Assembly (NCBI GenBank): GCA_934339005.1
Contig: CAKRHR010000001.1
Location: 1-64,000, forward strand
DNA from: an uncultured Catenibacillus sp.
GTDB lineage: Bacteria; Bacillota; Clostridia; Lachnospirales; Lachnospiraceae
Direction of reading: 5' to 3'
DNA length: 64,000 bases
The notes beneath the pieces were generated by a model, which saw only the letters and a program-made list of their open reading frames with translations, was not told where the DNA came from and ran no database searches. Shown here one piece after another: positions 37,524-47,461 of this stretch (within the stretch, counting starts at the first letter, position 1; every line of letters begins with the position of its first letter). Both the position numbers and the translations under genes were made by a program.

Positions 37524-38261
37524 ATGAAACTAAACACCCCTTTAATTATCGCCGCCGCAGCGATAATAGCAGCCTTGCTGGTGCTGTTTATCGTGTTGGT
37601 GCTTCGCAATGTGATGCAGAAGCGTTATGAGCGGGCGATTATTAATTATCAGAACAAACTGCTTTCTCAGGAAATGGAGGAAGTGCGGCATATTTATATG
37701 ACGATGCGTGGCTGGCGGCACGATTATCACAACCACATGCAGTCGCTGAAAGCCTATCTGGCAAAAAATGAAATTGAAGAAGCGGAAAATTATCTGAATA
37801 ACCTGGAAAATGACCTGGATGACATTCAGCTTTTATTTGATACAGGCAACGTCAACGTGGATGCGATTTTAAATGCAAAGGTATCGCTGGCTTTAAAAAA
37901 TCAGATTCAGTGTGATTACAAGGCAATTATTCCAAAAGAAATGACCGTGACAGATATTGATTTGTGCGTGCTTATTGGCAATCTGATTGATAATGCTGTG
38001 GAGTCCTGCAGAAATCTGCCGGTGCCAGAGCAGTTTATGCGTCTGTACATCGCACCGATGAAAAAACAGCTTTATATTTCTGTGTGCAATGCCACTAATG
38101 AAGTTGTGCGAAAGATTGATGAAGACTATATCTCAAAGAAACGGGGAGATCATGGTCATGGATTAAAGCGTATTAATCTGATTGTTGAAAAATATGACGG
38201 TTATATTAACCGAAAGAATGAACCGGGTGTGTTTGTGACGGAGGTTATGCTGCCGTTATGA
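37524..38261 (+). CDS. GHKL sensor histidine kinase
   Basis: A short 245-residue kinase: one N-terminal membrane helix (about residues 7-30), a coiled segment with the phospho-acceptor histidine in WRHDYHNHMQSL, then the ATPase domain with NLIDNAVESC (N box) and GHGLKRIN (G box). There is no multi-span sensor domain, so it may sense through another membrane protein such as the ABC exporter. Partner of the LytTR regulator upstream. Confidence 0.88.
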   Translation: MKLNTPLIIAAAAIIAALLVLFIVLVLRNVMQKRYERAIINYQNKLLSQEMEEVRHIYMTMRGWRHDYHNHMQSLKAYLAKNEIEEAENYLNNLENDLDDIQLLFDTGNVNVDAILNAKVSLALKNQIQCDYKAIIPKEMTVTDIDLCVLIGNLIDNAVESCRNLPVPEQFMRLYIAPMKKQLYISVCNATNEVVRKIDEDYISKKRGDHGHGLKRINLIVEKYDGYINRKNEPGVFVTEVMLPL

Positions 38262-38305
38262 TATGATGATAGAAGACAAGACTAAAATACCTTTTTACGC
38301 AGTTC

Positions 38306-38339
38306 GTGCACGAATATTTACAATTCGTGCACATTTTTT
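38306..38339 (+). terminator. Terminator of the LytTR/GHKL unit
   Basis: GTGCACGAAT (38306-38315) and ATTCGTGCAC (38323-38332) with a 7-nt loop, then ATTTTTT. The remaining part of the gap (38340-38545) has no feature I can name. Confidence 0.85.
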
Positions 38340-38545
38340 ATATATAAATGTAAGTTGTGCTAAGATAGAAACTGTCAAAGATATCTGAATGACTTTATAC
38401 CAGAATTTTCAGAATGTCACCGGTTTATGTAGCATAAACAAAGTTTGAATCTATGCCTTCTGGCATTATGAAGATAAAATAAGAAAATAAAAAATTCAAA
38501 GTTCAGGGTATAAAGCAGTCAGATACAGGAAGGGAGTTTAAAAAA

Positions 38546-40348
38546 ATGGAGAAAAGGAAACACAGTGTGCCAAATAATATCTGGTTTGTTTACAGGGATG
38601 TATTTAAGGATGCACCGGGTTATATCGTGGCATTCATCATAGAAGCATTTTTGTATGTACTACTGCCGCTTGGGGCATCCCTTTTAAATGCCTTTGTCAT
38701 CGGGCAGCTCAGCCAGCAGTTGAATCTCTGGACAATCCTGCTGTCGGTGATTTCAGCATTTATTGTGTATGGTATCATCAATGCAGTTTACAGTTATTAT
38801 GAAACTGTTGACGGGATGCGCTATATTGACATGCGTATGTGCTATCATATGCAGAAACAAATTGAAAAAATCGTAGCATTGTCACCGCAGCAGGCAGAGT
38901 CAGACCGGGTACGTCATATGATGCAGCAGGCGACCATAGCGCTTTCGAGTAACTGGAGCGGCGTTGAGGGTACAATGCGTTATACGGCAATGTTCGTGAC
39001 TAATATGCTTGGATTGATTGTTTATGCCATCATTGTCGGCGGTTTAAATATCGGATTGTTATTGCTGTTGTTGGGTATCGCAATCATTAATATGCTGCTG
39101 TTTCATCTGACAACCAGAAAATATATCAAAATCAAAGATGAAGTGGCAGAATGTGAGCGCACATATCAATATATCAATCGCGTTGTGGATGATGTATCCG
39201 GTGGTAAGGATATTCGAATTTTTAAATTAACCAATTGGCTGATTGGCAAATACGATCAGGCAATCCGCAGACAAAGACATCTGGAGGCATCTTACCACAG
39301 AGCCTTGTTTGGTGCAGATGTGGCTGAGGTTGTGTTGACAGCAGGCAGAGATTTGGCATGTTATTTATATTTGATTACATTATTGAAGCAGGGACTTACT
39401 GTGACAGATTTTGTGTTCTATCTTGGATTGATCGGTGGATTTGCAGGCTGGTTTACAAAAATCAGCAAAGCGATTTCGGAATTGCGTCAAAGAAGTATTC
39501 TGGTGGATGATTACAGAGTTTTTCTGGACCTTGAGGATGATTTCTCAAAAGATGGCGAAGTGCCTGAAAATCATTTTGAGTCGATTGATATTGTCTTTGA
39601 GCATGTGTCCTTCAGATATGAAGGTGCTAAAACAGATACGCTTCATGACGTTTCTTTTTCCATGAAAGCAGGCAGCCATATGGCTTTGGTGGGCTTAAAC
39701 GGCGCCGGAAAATCAACGATTGTAAAATTAATCTCAGGCTTATATCTGCCGACTTCAGGGCACGTTTATGTGAATGGCATCGATACGCGGGTATTGAACC
39801 GAAGAACCTACATGCAGCATGAAGCGGCGGTTTTTCAGGACCCTATGATTATTTCATACACGATCGCGGAAAATATTGCATTTTCAGAAACACCGGATGA
39901 AGCGCGGGTTTGGGAGGCGCTTGAGGCGGCAGGACTCAAAGATAAAATCAGCAGTCTTAAAGAGGGCATCCATACATATCTTGGCAAAGATGTTTCAGAA
40001 AATGGTATCTATCTGTCCGGTGGGGAAACGCAAAAGCTTTTGCTTGCAAGAGCACTCTACCGTCATCCGAAATTTATTTTACTGGACGAACCGACAGCAG
40101 CGTTGGATGCCTTGGCAGAATCTGAAATTTATGAAATGTACAGTACGATTCTGGAAGGTAAAACAGCCTTGTTTATTTCACATCGTCTGGCATCTACCCG
40201 TTTTTGCGACGATATTATTTTGCTTGAAAATGGTCAGATCAAAGAACAGGGCACACACGATGAATTGATGGCGTGCGGTGGCACCTATGCGGCACTGTTT
40301 GAAGTGCAGAGCAAATACTATAAGGAGGAGGTTGATGATCATGAATGA
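38546..40348 (+). CDS. ABC exporter half-transporter (permease-ATPase), subunit 1
   Basis: A 600-residue fusion of six membrane helices (residues 1-320) and an ATPase domain. Motifs: GLNGAGKST (Walker A), YLSGGETQKLLLARAL (signature), FILLDEPTAALD (Walker B) and FISHRLAST (H-loop). AGGAAGGGAG precedes the ATG. The next gene is a second half-transporter overlapping its end, so they form a heterodimer. Such pairs near LytTR/GHKL systems often export peptides or drugs; no peptide gene was found. Confidence 0.92.
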   Translation: MEKRKHSVPNNIWFVYRDVFKDAPGYIVAFIIEAFLYVLLPLGASLLNAFVIGQLSQQLNLWTILLSVISAFIVYGIINAVYSYYETVDGMRYIDMRMCYHMQKQIEKIVALSPQQAESDRVRHMMQQATIALSSNWSGVEGTMRYTAMFVTNMLGLIVYAIIVGGLNIGLLLLLLGIAIINMLLFHLTTRKYIKIKDEVAECERTYQYINRVVDDVSGGKDIRIFKLTNWLIGKYDQAIRRQRHLEASYHRALFGADVAEVVLTAGRDLACYLYLITLLKQGLTVTDFVFYLGLIGGFAGWFTKISKAISELRQRSILVDDYRVFLDLEDDFSKDGEVPENHFESIDIVFEHVSFRYEGAKTDTLHDVSFSMKAGSHMALVGLNGAGKSTIVKLISGLYLPTSGHVYVNGIDTRVLNRRTYMQHEAAVFQDPMIISYTIAENIAFSETPDEARVWEALEAAGLKDKISSLKEGIHTYLGKDVSENGIYLSGGETQKLLLARALYRHPKFILLDEPTAALDALAESEIYEMYSTILEGKTALFISHRLASTRFCDDIILLENGQIKEQGTHDELMACGGTYAALFEVQSKYYKEEVDDHE

Positions 40349-42167
40349 AAAAGCACAAAGTATGTCCATCAAAGCGATGTGGCAATTCTGCCGGTTCCAG
40401 ACAAAAGGCTACGCCATCATTAAATATGCGTTAATTTTCGGTGCGATTTCAGGGGCGATTGTCACCTATGTGAACAGTTTTTTATATGCACAGATTTTAA
40501 ATACAGTCATGAATGCAGAGTATACAAAGGCATCGCTGCTGGCGGTGGAACTTGTGGTGGCAGTCATGATCATTCAGTTGATTGCAAAGGGCAGCAGACG
40601 TATTTTTGAACATTATACCGAGCCGAGTGAGGAAGAAACAAAGAAAAGAACGGCGCGAAAAGCCTTTATCATGGAATATGAGGAAATCGAGAAGAAGGAA
40701 ACACTGCAAAGCTTCCGGCGTGTGCGTCAGGGGGAAAATGGCCACGGTGGTCTTCAGAATCAGTTGAATCAAATCTATGATTATTTTACAAGCTGTGTGG
40801 CAGTCATCTGTGCAGTCATATTTGTAATCGTGTTACTTGTAAAATCTGATTTTTCAAAAGAAAATCTTCTTGTGTTTGTTGTGAGTACCCTTGTACTTAT
40901 ACTGGCTTTTGCCGGGGTGTTGTATGCGGGCAACAAGATTTCAGAACATATGGGAAAACTTAATGTGGAGATGAATCTTAAAAATGAAAAAATCAATGCA
41001 TTGTCCAGTTATGTGCTCACAACGATTGCTAAAGAACAGTATAATAAAGACATTCAGTTAAATGGTATTCAAAAATATCTGGTGCATAAAACAGATGCTT
41101 TTATTGACACCGGGGAAATGTATATAGGGATGGGAAGAAAATTTGGACAACTGGAAGGCATGATGGCTTTCTTCCTACAGCTTCTGGCGGGTATCATTTA
41201 CAGTTACATTGTATTAAAGGCAGTTTGCGGCAGTGTGTCTGCCGGTGATGTCCTCATGTATGCAGGGGCGATGGTGACAATGATGTCCAGTATACAGAAG
41301 ATGCTTAAACTACATATGGATATTAATTATTCGGACGTTTACTTAAAAACATATGAAGAATTTATCAATCGTCCGAATATGCACTATGACGGCACACTCC
41401 CGATTGAAAAACGCGATGATGGCAGATATCAGCTAGCATTTCACCATGTGTCTTTTAAATATCCAGGCACGGAGGATTATATTATCAGAGATTTAAATCT
41501 TGAATTTACCATCGGCGAAAAACTGGCACTTGTGGGGCAAAATGGTGCGGGCAAGACAACATTGATTAAATTGCTGCTGCGTTTGTACGAGCCGACGGAA
41601 GGTAAAATTATGTTAAATGGCATTGATATCGGCAAATACGATTATGATGAGTATGTATCTATTTTCTCAGTTGTTTTTCAGGATTATAAATTATATGATT
41701 TTCCGCTGGATGAAAATATCGCAGGTTCTGAAAATGTGGACGAGGCCAGAGTTCATGAGGTGCTTGCACAGGTTGGTATGACTGAGCGTGTGGCTAAAAT
41801 GAAGGATGGCATTCATACTCTTTTGTATCATGAAACCGGTGACGGCGAGGCGTTGTCCGGCGGCGAGGCACAGAAGGTGGCGATTGCAAGAGCCTTATAT
41901 AAGGATGCACCGTTTATCATTTTAGATGAGCCTGCAGCGGCTTTAGACCCTGTGGCAGAAGCTGAAATCTATGAAAACTTTAATACGATGGTCGGTGACA
42001 AGACATCGATTTATATTTCACACCGCATGAGCAGCTGTAAATTCTGCGATAAGATTGTTGTGCTGGAAAAAGGCGAAATCGCAGAGAGCGGCACTCACGA
42101 ACAACTGATGGCGATGGAGGGGCTGTACTGCAAACTTTATGAAGCACAGGCGCAGTATTATCAATAA
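40335..42167 (+). CDS. ABC exporter half-transporter (permease-ATPase), subunit 2
   Basis: A 610-residue partner of the preceding gene. Six membrane helices, then GQNGAGKTTLIK, ALSGGEAQKVAIARAL, FIILDEPAAALD and YISHRMSSC. Catalytic glutamates follow both Walker B sites, so both look active. AAGGAGGAGG at 40322-40331 fits either ATG 40335 or ATG 40341; both overlap the previous gene. The N-terminus upstream of that in the same frame has no support. Confidence 0.92.
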   Translation: MIMNEKAQSMSIKAMWQFCRFQTKGYAIIKYALIFGAISGAIVTYVNSFLYAQILNTVMNAEYTKASLLAVELVVAVMIIQLIAKGSRRIFEHYTEPSEEETKKRTARKAFIMEYEEIEKKETLQSFRRVRQGENGHGGLQNQLNQIYDYFTSCVAVICAVIFVIVLLVKSDFSKENLLVFVVSTLVLILAFAGVLYAGNKISEHMGKLNVEMNLKNEKINALSSYVLTTIAKEQYNKDIQLNGIQKYLVHKTDAFIDTGEMYIGMGRKFGQLEGMMAFFLQLLAGIIYSYIVLKAVCGSVSAGDVLMYAGAMVTMMSSIQKMLKLHMDINYSDVYLKTYEEFINRPNMHYDGTLPIEKRDDGRYQLAFHHVSFKYPGTEDYIIRDLNLEFTIGEKLALVGQNGAGKTTLIKLLLRLYEPTEGKIMLNGIDIGKYDYDEYVSIFSVVFQDYKLYDFPLDENIAGSENVDEARVHEVLAQVGMTERVAKMKDGIHTLLYHETGDGEALSGGEAQKVAIARALYKDAPFIILDEPAAALDPVAEAEIYENFNTMVGDKTSIYISHRMSSCKFCDKIVVLEKGEIAESGTHEQLMAMEGLYCKLYEAQAQYYQ

Positions 42168-42186
42168 GTGCAGCTGCATAAACAAT

Positions 42187-42215
42187 TTGACAAGCCTGCA
42201 TTATAAATGTATGCT
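42187..42215 (+). promoter_or_regulatory. Promoter of the OmpR-type two-component unit
   Basis: TTGACA (42187-42192), 17-nt spacer, TATGCT (42210-42215), about 65 bp before the response-regulator start. Confidence 0.72.
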
Positions 42216-42280
42216 AGAGATAAGAAAAACTGGGTGTTTGTCTTTTTAGCATTATTCTAAATCAACAGGCGGGTGGAGCA

Positions 42281-42958
42281 ATGAACTTATATTTACTGGA
42301 AGATGATGAAGCGATTGGCATCGGATTAAAATATTCCCTGGAAAATGAAGGCTATCAGGTGACCTGGTCCAAATCCGTACGGGAAACACTGACAACCCTT
42401 GAAACAAAAAATTTTGATTTTTATATATTGGATTTGACATTGCCGGATGGCAGCGGCTACGATGTGTGCAAAAAAATCAAGGCAAAGGGCGATTATCCGG
42501 TTATTTTTCTGACGGCCTATGACGATGAGGTTAATGTGGTGATGGGCCTTGAACTTGGCGCTGATGATTATATTTCAAAACCGTTTCGCGTGCGTGAACT
42601 GATGGCAAGAATCAAGACGGTGCAGCGCCGGTATACACGAGAAAGTGCCGATGGTTTGTTACATTTAAAGGATTTAACGATTAATACGAATGAGGCCAGA
42701 GTGTACAGAAATCATCAGGAAATTGAACTCACAGCGATGGAGTACCGATTATTTCTGACGTTATTAAATAACCGTGGCATTGTGCTTTCAAGAAATAAAC
42801 TTCTTGAATATATGTGGGATATTGACGGTGATTTTGTCAACGACAATACGCTGACGGTGTATATCAGGCGGCTGCGCAATAAAATCGAGCCGGATCCGGC
42901 AAATCCGATATATATAAAAACTGTGCGTGGATTGGGGTATATTATAGACAATGAATAA
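42281..42958 (+). CDS. OmpR family response regulator
   Basis: A 225-residue regulator: receiver domain with DDEA, phospho-acceptor in YILDLTLPDGSGYD and KPF, and a C-terminal winged helix (LTAMEYRLFLTLLNN, NTLTVYIRRLRNKI, VRGLGYII). The start codon follows GGTGGAG. The stop overlaps the sensor-kinase start by 8 bp. With the sensor and the ABC pair downstream it resembles BceR-type or VanR-type regulators of cell-envelope defence. Confidence 0.94.
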   Translation: MNLYLLEDDEAIGIGLKYSLENEGYQVTWSKSVRETLTTLETKNFDFYILDLTLPDGSGYDVCKKIKAKGDYPVIFLTAYDDEVNVVMGLELGADDYISKPFRVRELMARIKTVQRRYTRESADGLLHLKDLTINTNEARVYRNHQEIELTAMEYRLFLTLLNNRGIVLSRNKLLEYMWDIDGDFVNDNTLTVYIRRLRNKIEPDPANPIYIKTVRGLGYIIDNE

Positions 42959-43946
42959 TAAACAATATAAACATTTGTTTTGTACAGGACTGGCGGTGAT
43001 AATTGCTGGTGCGGTGGTGCTTGGATATATTATTGGTATCGCGGCAGCAATCAGTTGGTGTATGTGCAGTGGAATTTTAGTAGCATTGTTTGTGTATGAT
43101 GCAAAAAAGCGCTATGAAGATATTGAAAAATTAAATGACTATTTGTCGATGGTGTTATCCGGCAACTACGATTTGGAAATCGCATCAAATGAAGAAGGCG
43201 AGTTGTCCATTTTAAAAAATAATATTTATAAGACTACGGTGCTGCTTAAAGAGCAGAATGAGCAGCTGCGTGCTGATAAAATGTATCTGGCAGATGCGCT
43301 TGCGGATATTTCACACCAGTTAAAAACACCTTTGACCTCAATGATGGTGATGAATGATTTGTTAGAGACACAGATTACAGATGAAAGACCGAAACAGTTC
43401 ATTGATATTCAAAAGCAGCAATTAGATAAGATGAACTGGCTGATTCAGAATTTATTAAAGCTTTCCAAACTGGATGCGGGAACTGTGGAGGTCAGAAATG
43501 ATACGGTTTCAGTTAAAACGGTGATTGAGGACAGCCTCCGTCCGTTTTTGATTCAGATGGAATTAAAAGAAATCAGTCTGGAAAAGCAGGTGGGCGGGAT
43601 GACATTTCAAGGTGACAGAAACTGGACATCAGAAGCGCTGCAAAATATTATAAAAAATTGTCTGGAGCATATGCAGCCGGGTGGTACACTGGAAATTTCC
43701 ACGGAGGAAACGACGTTGTATACGGCCATTAAAATCGAAGATGATGGGTGTGGCATCTCAGAAAGTGACCTGCCGCATATTTTTGAACGGTTTTATCACG
43801 GAAAGGATGCATCGACAGAGAGTGTAGGTATTGGTCTGGCACTTGCAAAAGCAATTATTGAAAAAGAACGTGGAAAGATATTTGTGACAAGTACTGTAGG
43901 TAAAGGGACAACCTTTGAAGTACGGTTTTATAAGGCGATTATATGA
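42951..43946 (+). CDS. Intramembrane-sensing type histidine kinase
   Basis: A 331-residue kinase. Two membrane helices (about residues 8-27 and 29-47) are joined by almost no external loop, the layout of kinases that sense via a partner transporter or within the membrane. A HAMP-like segment, the H box DISHQLKTPLTSM, N box NIIKNCLEH, G boxes DDGCGI and GIGLALAKAI follow. Its likely partners are the OmpR-type regulator upstream and the FtsX-type ABC transporter downstream. Confidence 0.92.
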   Translation: MNNKQYKHLFCTGLAVIIAGAVVLGYIIGIAAAISWCMCSGILVALFVYDAKKRYEDIEKLNDYLSMVLSGNYDLEIASNEEGELSILKNNIYKTTVLLKEQNEQLRADKMYLADALADISHQLKTPLTSMMVMNDLLETQITDERPKQFIDIQKQQLDKMNWLIQNLLKLSKLDAGTVEVRNDTVSVKTVIEDSLRPFLIQMELKEISLEKQVGGMTFQGDRNWTSEALQNIIKNCLEHMQPGGTLEISTEETTLYTAIKIEDDGCGISESDLPHIFERFYHGKDASTESVGIGLALAKAIIEKERGKIFVTSTVGKGTTFEVRFYKAII

Positions 43947-43973
43947 TAAGTGGAAATTTTTAGTATTGTTTCT

Positions 43974-44016
43974 AAGTGACAGAAAAGGTGACAAAATTGT
44001 CATTTTTCTGTCACTT
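43974..44016. promoter_or_regulatory. Nested inverted repeat before the ABC genes
   Basis: AAGTGACAGAAAA (43974-43986) pairs with 44004-44016, and inside it TGACA/TGTCA pair again. The T-run afterward is short. It could be a terminator of the kinase gene or the binding site of the neighbouring response regulator, since TGAC...GTCA dyads are typical for BceR-like proteins. Confidence 0.5.
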
Positions 44017-44089
44017 TGTTGTAAGGTGGCTTTGTTATGATAACTGTACACTAAAAGAAAAACTATTGAATTAGAGAAAGGGAGATTTT

Positions 44090-44773
44090 ATGAATATATT
44101 AGAGATTAAGCATCTTTGTAAAGTGTACGGAAAAGGAGAAACACAGGTCAATGCACTGGATGATGTATCATTTAGTGTATCGCAGGGGGAATTTGTAGCA
44201 ATTGTGGGTCCGTCAGGTTCAGGTAAATCAACATTACTGCATATTCTTGGAGGCGTGGATACAGCCACAAGCGGCAGTGTGATTATTAATGGTACAGATA
44301 TTGCAGCATTAAACGAATCCTCACTGGCGATTTTCAGACGTCGGCAGATTGGATTGATTTATCAGTTTTATAATCTGATTCCGATTTTAACAGTTGAAGA
44401 AAATTTAACGTTGCCATTACTTTTAGATGGCAGGAAACCGGAGCCTGCAAAGGTTCGGGCAATGGTTAATCGTCTTGGCTTTCAGAATCGATTAAAGCAT
44501 TTGCCCAATCAGCTCTCTGGTGGCCAGCAGCAGCGTGTGTCTATCGGCCGTGCGCTGATGAACAATCCGGCACTTTTACTTGCAGATGAACCAACGGGAA
44601 ATCTTGACAGTGAAAATAGTCGGGAAATCATTGAACTGCTGCGCAAATTCAATCGTGAACAGAAACAAACCGTTATTATTATCACACATGATGAAAAAAT
44701 TGCTCTGTCTGCGGATCGCATGATTTCTATAGAAGATGGCCGCGTTGTGAAAGACGAGGTGAATCAGGCATGA
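44090..44773 (+). CDS. ABC transporter ATP-binding protein (MacB/LolD/BceA type)
   Basis: A 227-residue ATPase. Walker A GPSGSGKST, Q-loop in IYQFYNLIP, signature QLSGGQQQRVSIGRALM, Walker B LLADEPTGNLD, H-loop IITHDE; the DEPTGNLDS form marks the MacB/FtsE group working with FtsX-type permeases. AGAAAGGGAG precedes the ATG. Its last four bases overlap the permease start. Confidence 0.95.
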   Translation: MNILEIKHLCKVYGKGETQVNALDDVSFSVSQGEFVAIVGPSGSGKSTLLHILGGVDTATSGSVIINGTDIAALNESSLAIFRRRQIGLIYQFYNLIPILTVEENLTLPLLLDGRKPEPAKVRAMVNRLGFQNRLKHLPNQLSGGQQQRVSIGRALMNNPALLLADEPTGNLDSENSREIIELLRKFNREQKQTVIIITHDEKIALSADRMISIEDGRVVKDEVNQA

Positions 44774-47349
44774 ATATCATCAGAAAGTTGACATTTCGTC
44801 ATTTAAAGGCAAATAAAGGCCGAAGTATTGTTACAACGCTTGGTATTATTATTTCTGTGGCAATGATTACTGCTGTTTTTGTCAGTATGGCTTCCTTTCT
44901 GGATTTGGAAGGCCGTCAGTCTATTCTTCTGGACGGACAGGGTGAAGTTACAGTCTGGAATGTGCCAAAGGAAGAAGTACCGAAGCTGCGAAACGATGAC
45001 AGGATTGCCTGTGCCGGTGCAAAAATGGAAAATGATGCAGATGCCGGAAATATGGCATGGAAGATTACATCAAACACAAAAGATAAGCCCGTCACCGGCG
45101 ATTTGTATATTGGGGATTCTTGGAATCTCTCACAGATGGTAATGTGTGATTATGATGGGCAGCTTCCTAAAAACAGCAGTGAAATTGCTGTTGAAGCAGA
45201 TTTTATTGAGAAAAATGCTCTGGACTGGAAAGTCGGTGATACAGTGACATTTGCCACCGGGACACGTTATGTTATAGAAGATGGTCAAAAGTATACGGTT
45301 TCCGGGAGTTATAATAAAAATGAACAGTTTGAAGAAACTGCCAACCCTTCGTTTACAATTACGGCGATTTTACATGATAATAGACCGACAAGATTTTTTA
45401 ATATTCTTCGTGGAATGAGTGATAAAGAAATGCCTGATACAGTCACAGTGAGAATTTCTTTAAAAGAAGTTAATCACCATTCTTTAGAAGTTATTAAAGC
45501 ACTGGCAAATGAATATAATTTCGGTACGTTCGGGTCAGATTACACAAGGAATTCTTCTTATCTGATAAGTAAAGGGGCGATTGATGCATCAAATACAACT
45601 GTGACGATGATGCTTCCGATGATTATCATAATGCTTGTATTGATCATGGTCGCTTCAGTGATGTTAATTTACAATGCATTTGGCATGTCGCTGGCAGAAC
45701 GTGTACGTTATCTGGGCATGCTTGCAAGTGTTGGTGCAACGAAGCGTCAGAAGCGCGGTTCTGTTTATTTTGAAGGCTTTATCCTTGGTATTATTGGTAT
45801 TCCCGTCGGTATTGCCGCAGGTATTTTAGGTATTGGTATTACATTAAAAATTGTTGGTGATAAGATTATTAACACAGGTATGTTGAATGGTCTGTCGCAG
45901 AGTCAGAATTTTCATATGCACACTGTTGTGCCTGGATGGGCAATCATCGGTATTGTGATTGTCAGTGCGATTACGATATTTATTTCTGCGTATATTCCTG
46001 CAAGAAAAGCATCTACGATTATGCCGATTGATGCGATTCGCCAGACCAATGAAATCAAAATCCGTGCAAAGAAGCTACGCTCACCAAAATGGATTCGTTT
46101 TCTGTTTGGATATGAAGGTGAACTTGCATATAAGAATATGAAGCGTAACGGACGTAAATCCAGAGTCATTACAGTATCGATTATTATATCTGTTGTATTG
46201 TTTTTGTGCGTGAATTACTTTACATCATTATTTACACGGTCAAATGATATGGCTGTGATGCCGTATCAGATTGAGGTATATGTTGATGCAGACAGAAAAC
46301 AGGAAATGACGGATGCCTTAAAGAATATGCCAAATGTTGAGGCTGTTTATTGTGTATCTTATCAGATGTTAAATTACAATGTGAATTCAGACCCGTTAAA
46401 TGCGGATATTTTCTCAGAAACACATTTGAAGAATACTTATAAAAATTTATTTAGTAGCAGCACATATGTTTTTGTAAAGGCTGTGGATAAAGAAATGTTT
46501 AATGAAATCTGTGCCAAAAATCATATCGACAGCAATGCATATTATGGTGATACATACAAAGGCCTTCTTGTAAATAACATCAGTCATCAAGATGGTGGCA
46601 GTGACGTATTTAATGACAGTATTATCGGTCAGCATTACTATTGTTATAATGATGGTCAGAAAGAATGTGGTATTGAAATCGGCGCATTGATTCCATGGGA
46701 TAGCAATGAAAAAATTATGCAGACTTCTGCAATTGGTTATGTGCAGATCCTTGTCCCGGAAGAAATGTTTGATAAAGCGCGTGCTTCTTATAGTGCATCA
46801 TCATTTTATACAAATCTTGGTGTTGAGACAAATGATCATGCGGAGGTTGGAGAAGCAATCGATACACTCTTTCAGGAAGACGATTTCCAGGCAGGTTTTT
46901 GTAATGATATAGTCGTATCTCAGGAAAGTATGCGTACTGTGATTTTTGTTATGAAAGTCTTTATTTATGGATTTATCGTATTGATTTCACTGATTACGAT
47001 TGCAAATATCATCAATACGATTTCCACAGGTATTGCCCTGCGCCGCAAAGAATTTGCAATGCTGAGATCCGTAGGTATGACACCGGGCGGTTTCAGAAAA
47101 ATGGTTCGACTGGAAAGCCTGCTTTATGGTATCCGATCTCTTGTGGTTGCGCTGCCATTAAGTGTGGTTATTAATCTGTTAATGAACAGGTCATTGGGTT
47201 CAGAAAGTATTCCATATGAATTTGACTGGATGATGTATCTTGCTGCAGTAGTAGTTGTATTTATTCTCATCAGTGTGACAATGCTCTTTTCAGTGTCAAA
47301 ACTGAAAAAGGATTCGATTGTTGAAACTTTGAAAGAGGAAATTAACTAA
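44770..47349 (+). CDS. FtsX-like ABC transporter permease
   Basis: An 859-residue permease with two FtsX units: helix about 20-40, external domain to about 275, three helices about 280-415, then helix about 465-482, external domain to about 720 and three helices to the end. The internal sequence LGMLASVGATKRQ and LRSVGMTPGGF are the paired FtsX coupling segments. Such tandem permeases act on peptides or lipoproteins at the membrane. The link to the two-component system suggests resistance against a membrane-active peptide; this is inference. Confidence 0.92.
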   Translation: MNIIRKLTFRHLKANKGRSIVTTLGIIISVAMITAVFVSMASFLDLEGRQSILLDGQGEVTVWNVPKEEVPKLRNDDRIACAGAKMENDADAGNMAWKITSNTKDKPVTGDLYIGDSWNLSQMVMCDYDGQLPKNSSEIAVEADFIEKNALDWKVGDTVTFATGTRYVIEDGQKYTVSGSYNKNEQFEETANPSFTITAILHDNRPTRFFNILRGMSDKEMPDTVTVRISLKEVNHHSLEVIKALANEYNFGTFGSDYTRNSSYLISKGAIDASNTTVTMMLPMIIIMLVLIMVASVMLIYNAFGMSLAERVRYLGMLASVGATKRQKRGSVYFEGFILGIIGIPVGIAAGILGIGITLKIVGDKIINTGMLNGLSQSQNFHMHTVVPGWAIIGIVIVSAITIFISAYIPARKASTIMPIDAIRQTNEIKIRAKKLRSPKWIRFLFGYEGELAYKNMKRNGRKSRVITVSIIISVVLFLCVNYFTSLFTRSNDMAVMPYQIEVYVDADRKQEMTDALKNMPNVEAVYCVSYQMLNYNVNSDPLNADIFSETHLKNTYKNLFSSSTYVFVKAVDKEMFNEICAKNHIDSNAYYGDTYKGLLVNNISHQDGGSDVFNDSIIGQHYYCYNDGQKECGIEIGALIPWDSNEKIMQTSAIGYVQILVPEEMFDKARASYSASSFYTNLGVETNDHAEVGEAIDTLFQEDDFQAGFCNDIVVSQESMRTVIFVMKVFIYGFIVLISLITIANIINTISTGIALRRKEFAMLRSVGMTPGGFRKMVRLESLLYGIRSLVVALPLSVVINLLMNRSLGSESIPYEFDWMMYLAAVVVVFILISVTMLFSVSKLKKDSIVETLKEEIN

Positions 47350-47461
47350 AGATTAAAGTTTATGAAATTTGTGTGCCGATTCGCAATGAGGTATGATAAA
47401 ATAAATGCTGTAAAATAGTACAACGTTTTATACAGATGAAAATTTATCAGTTTAAAGAAAG

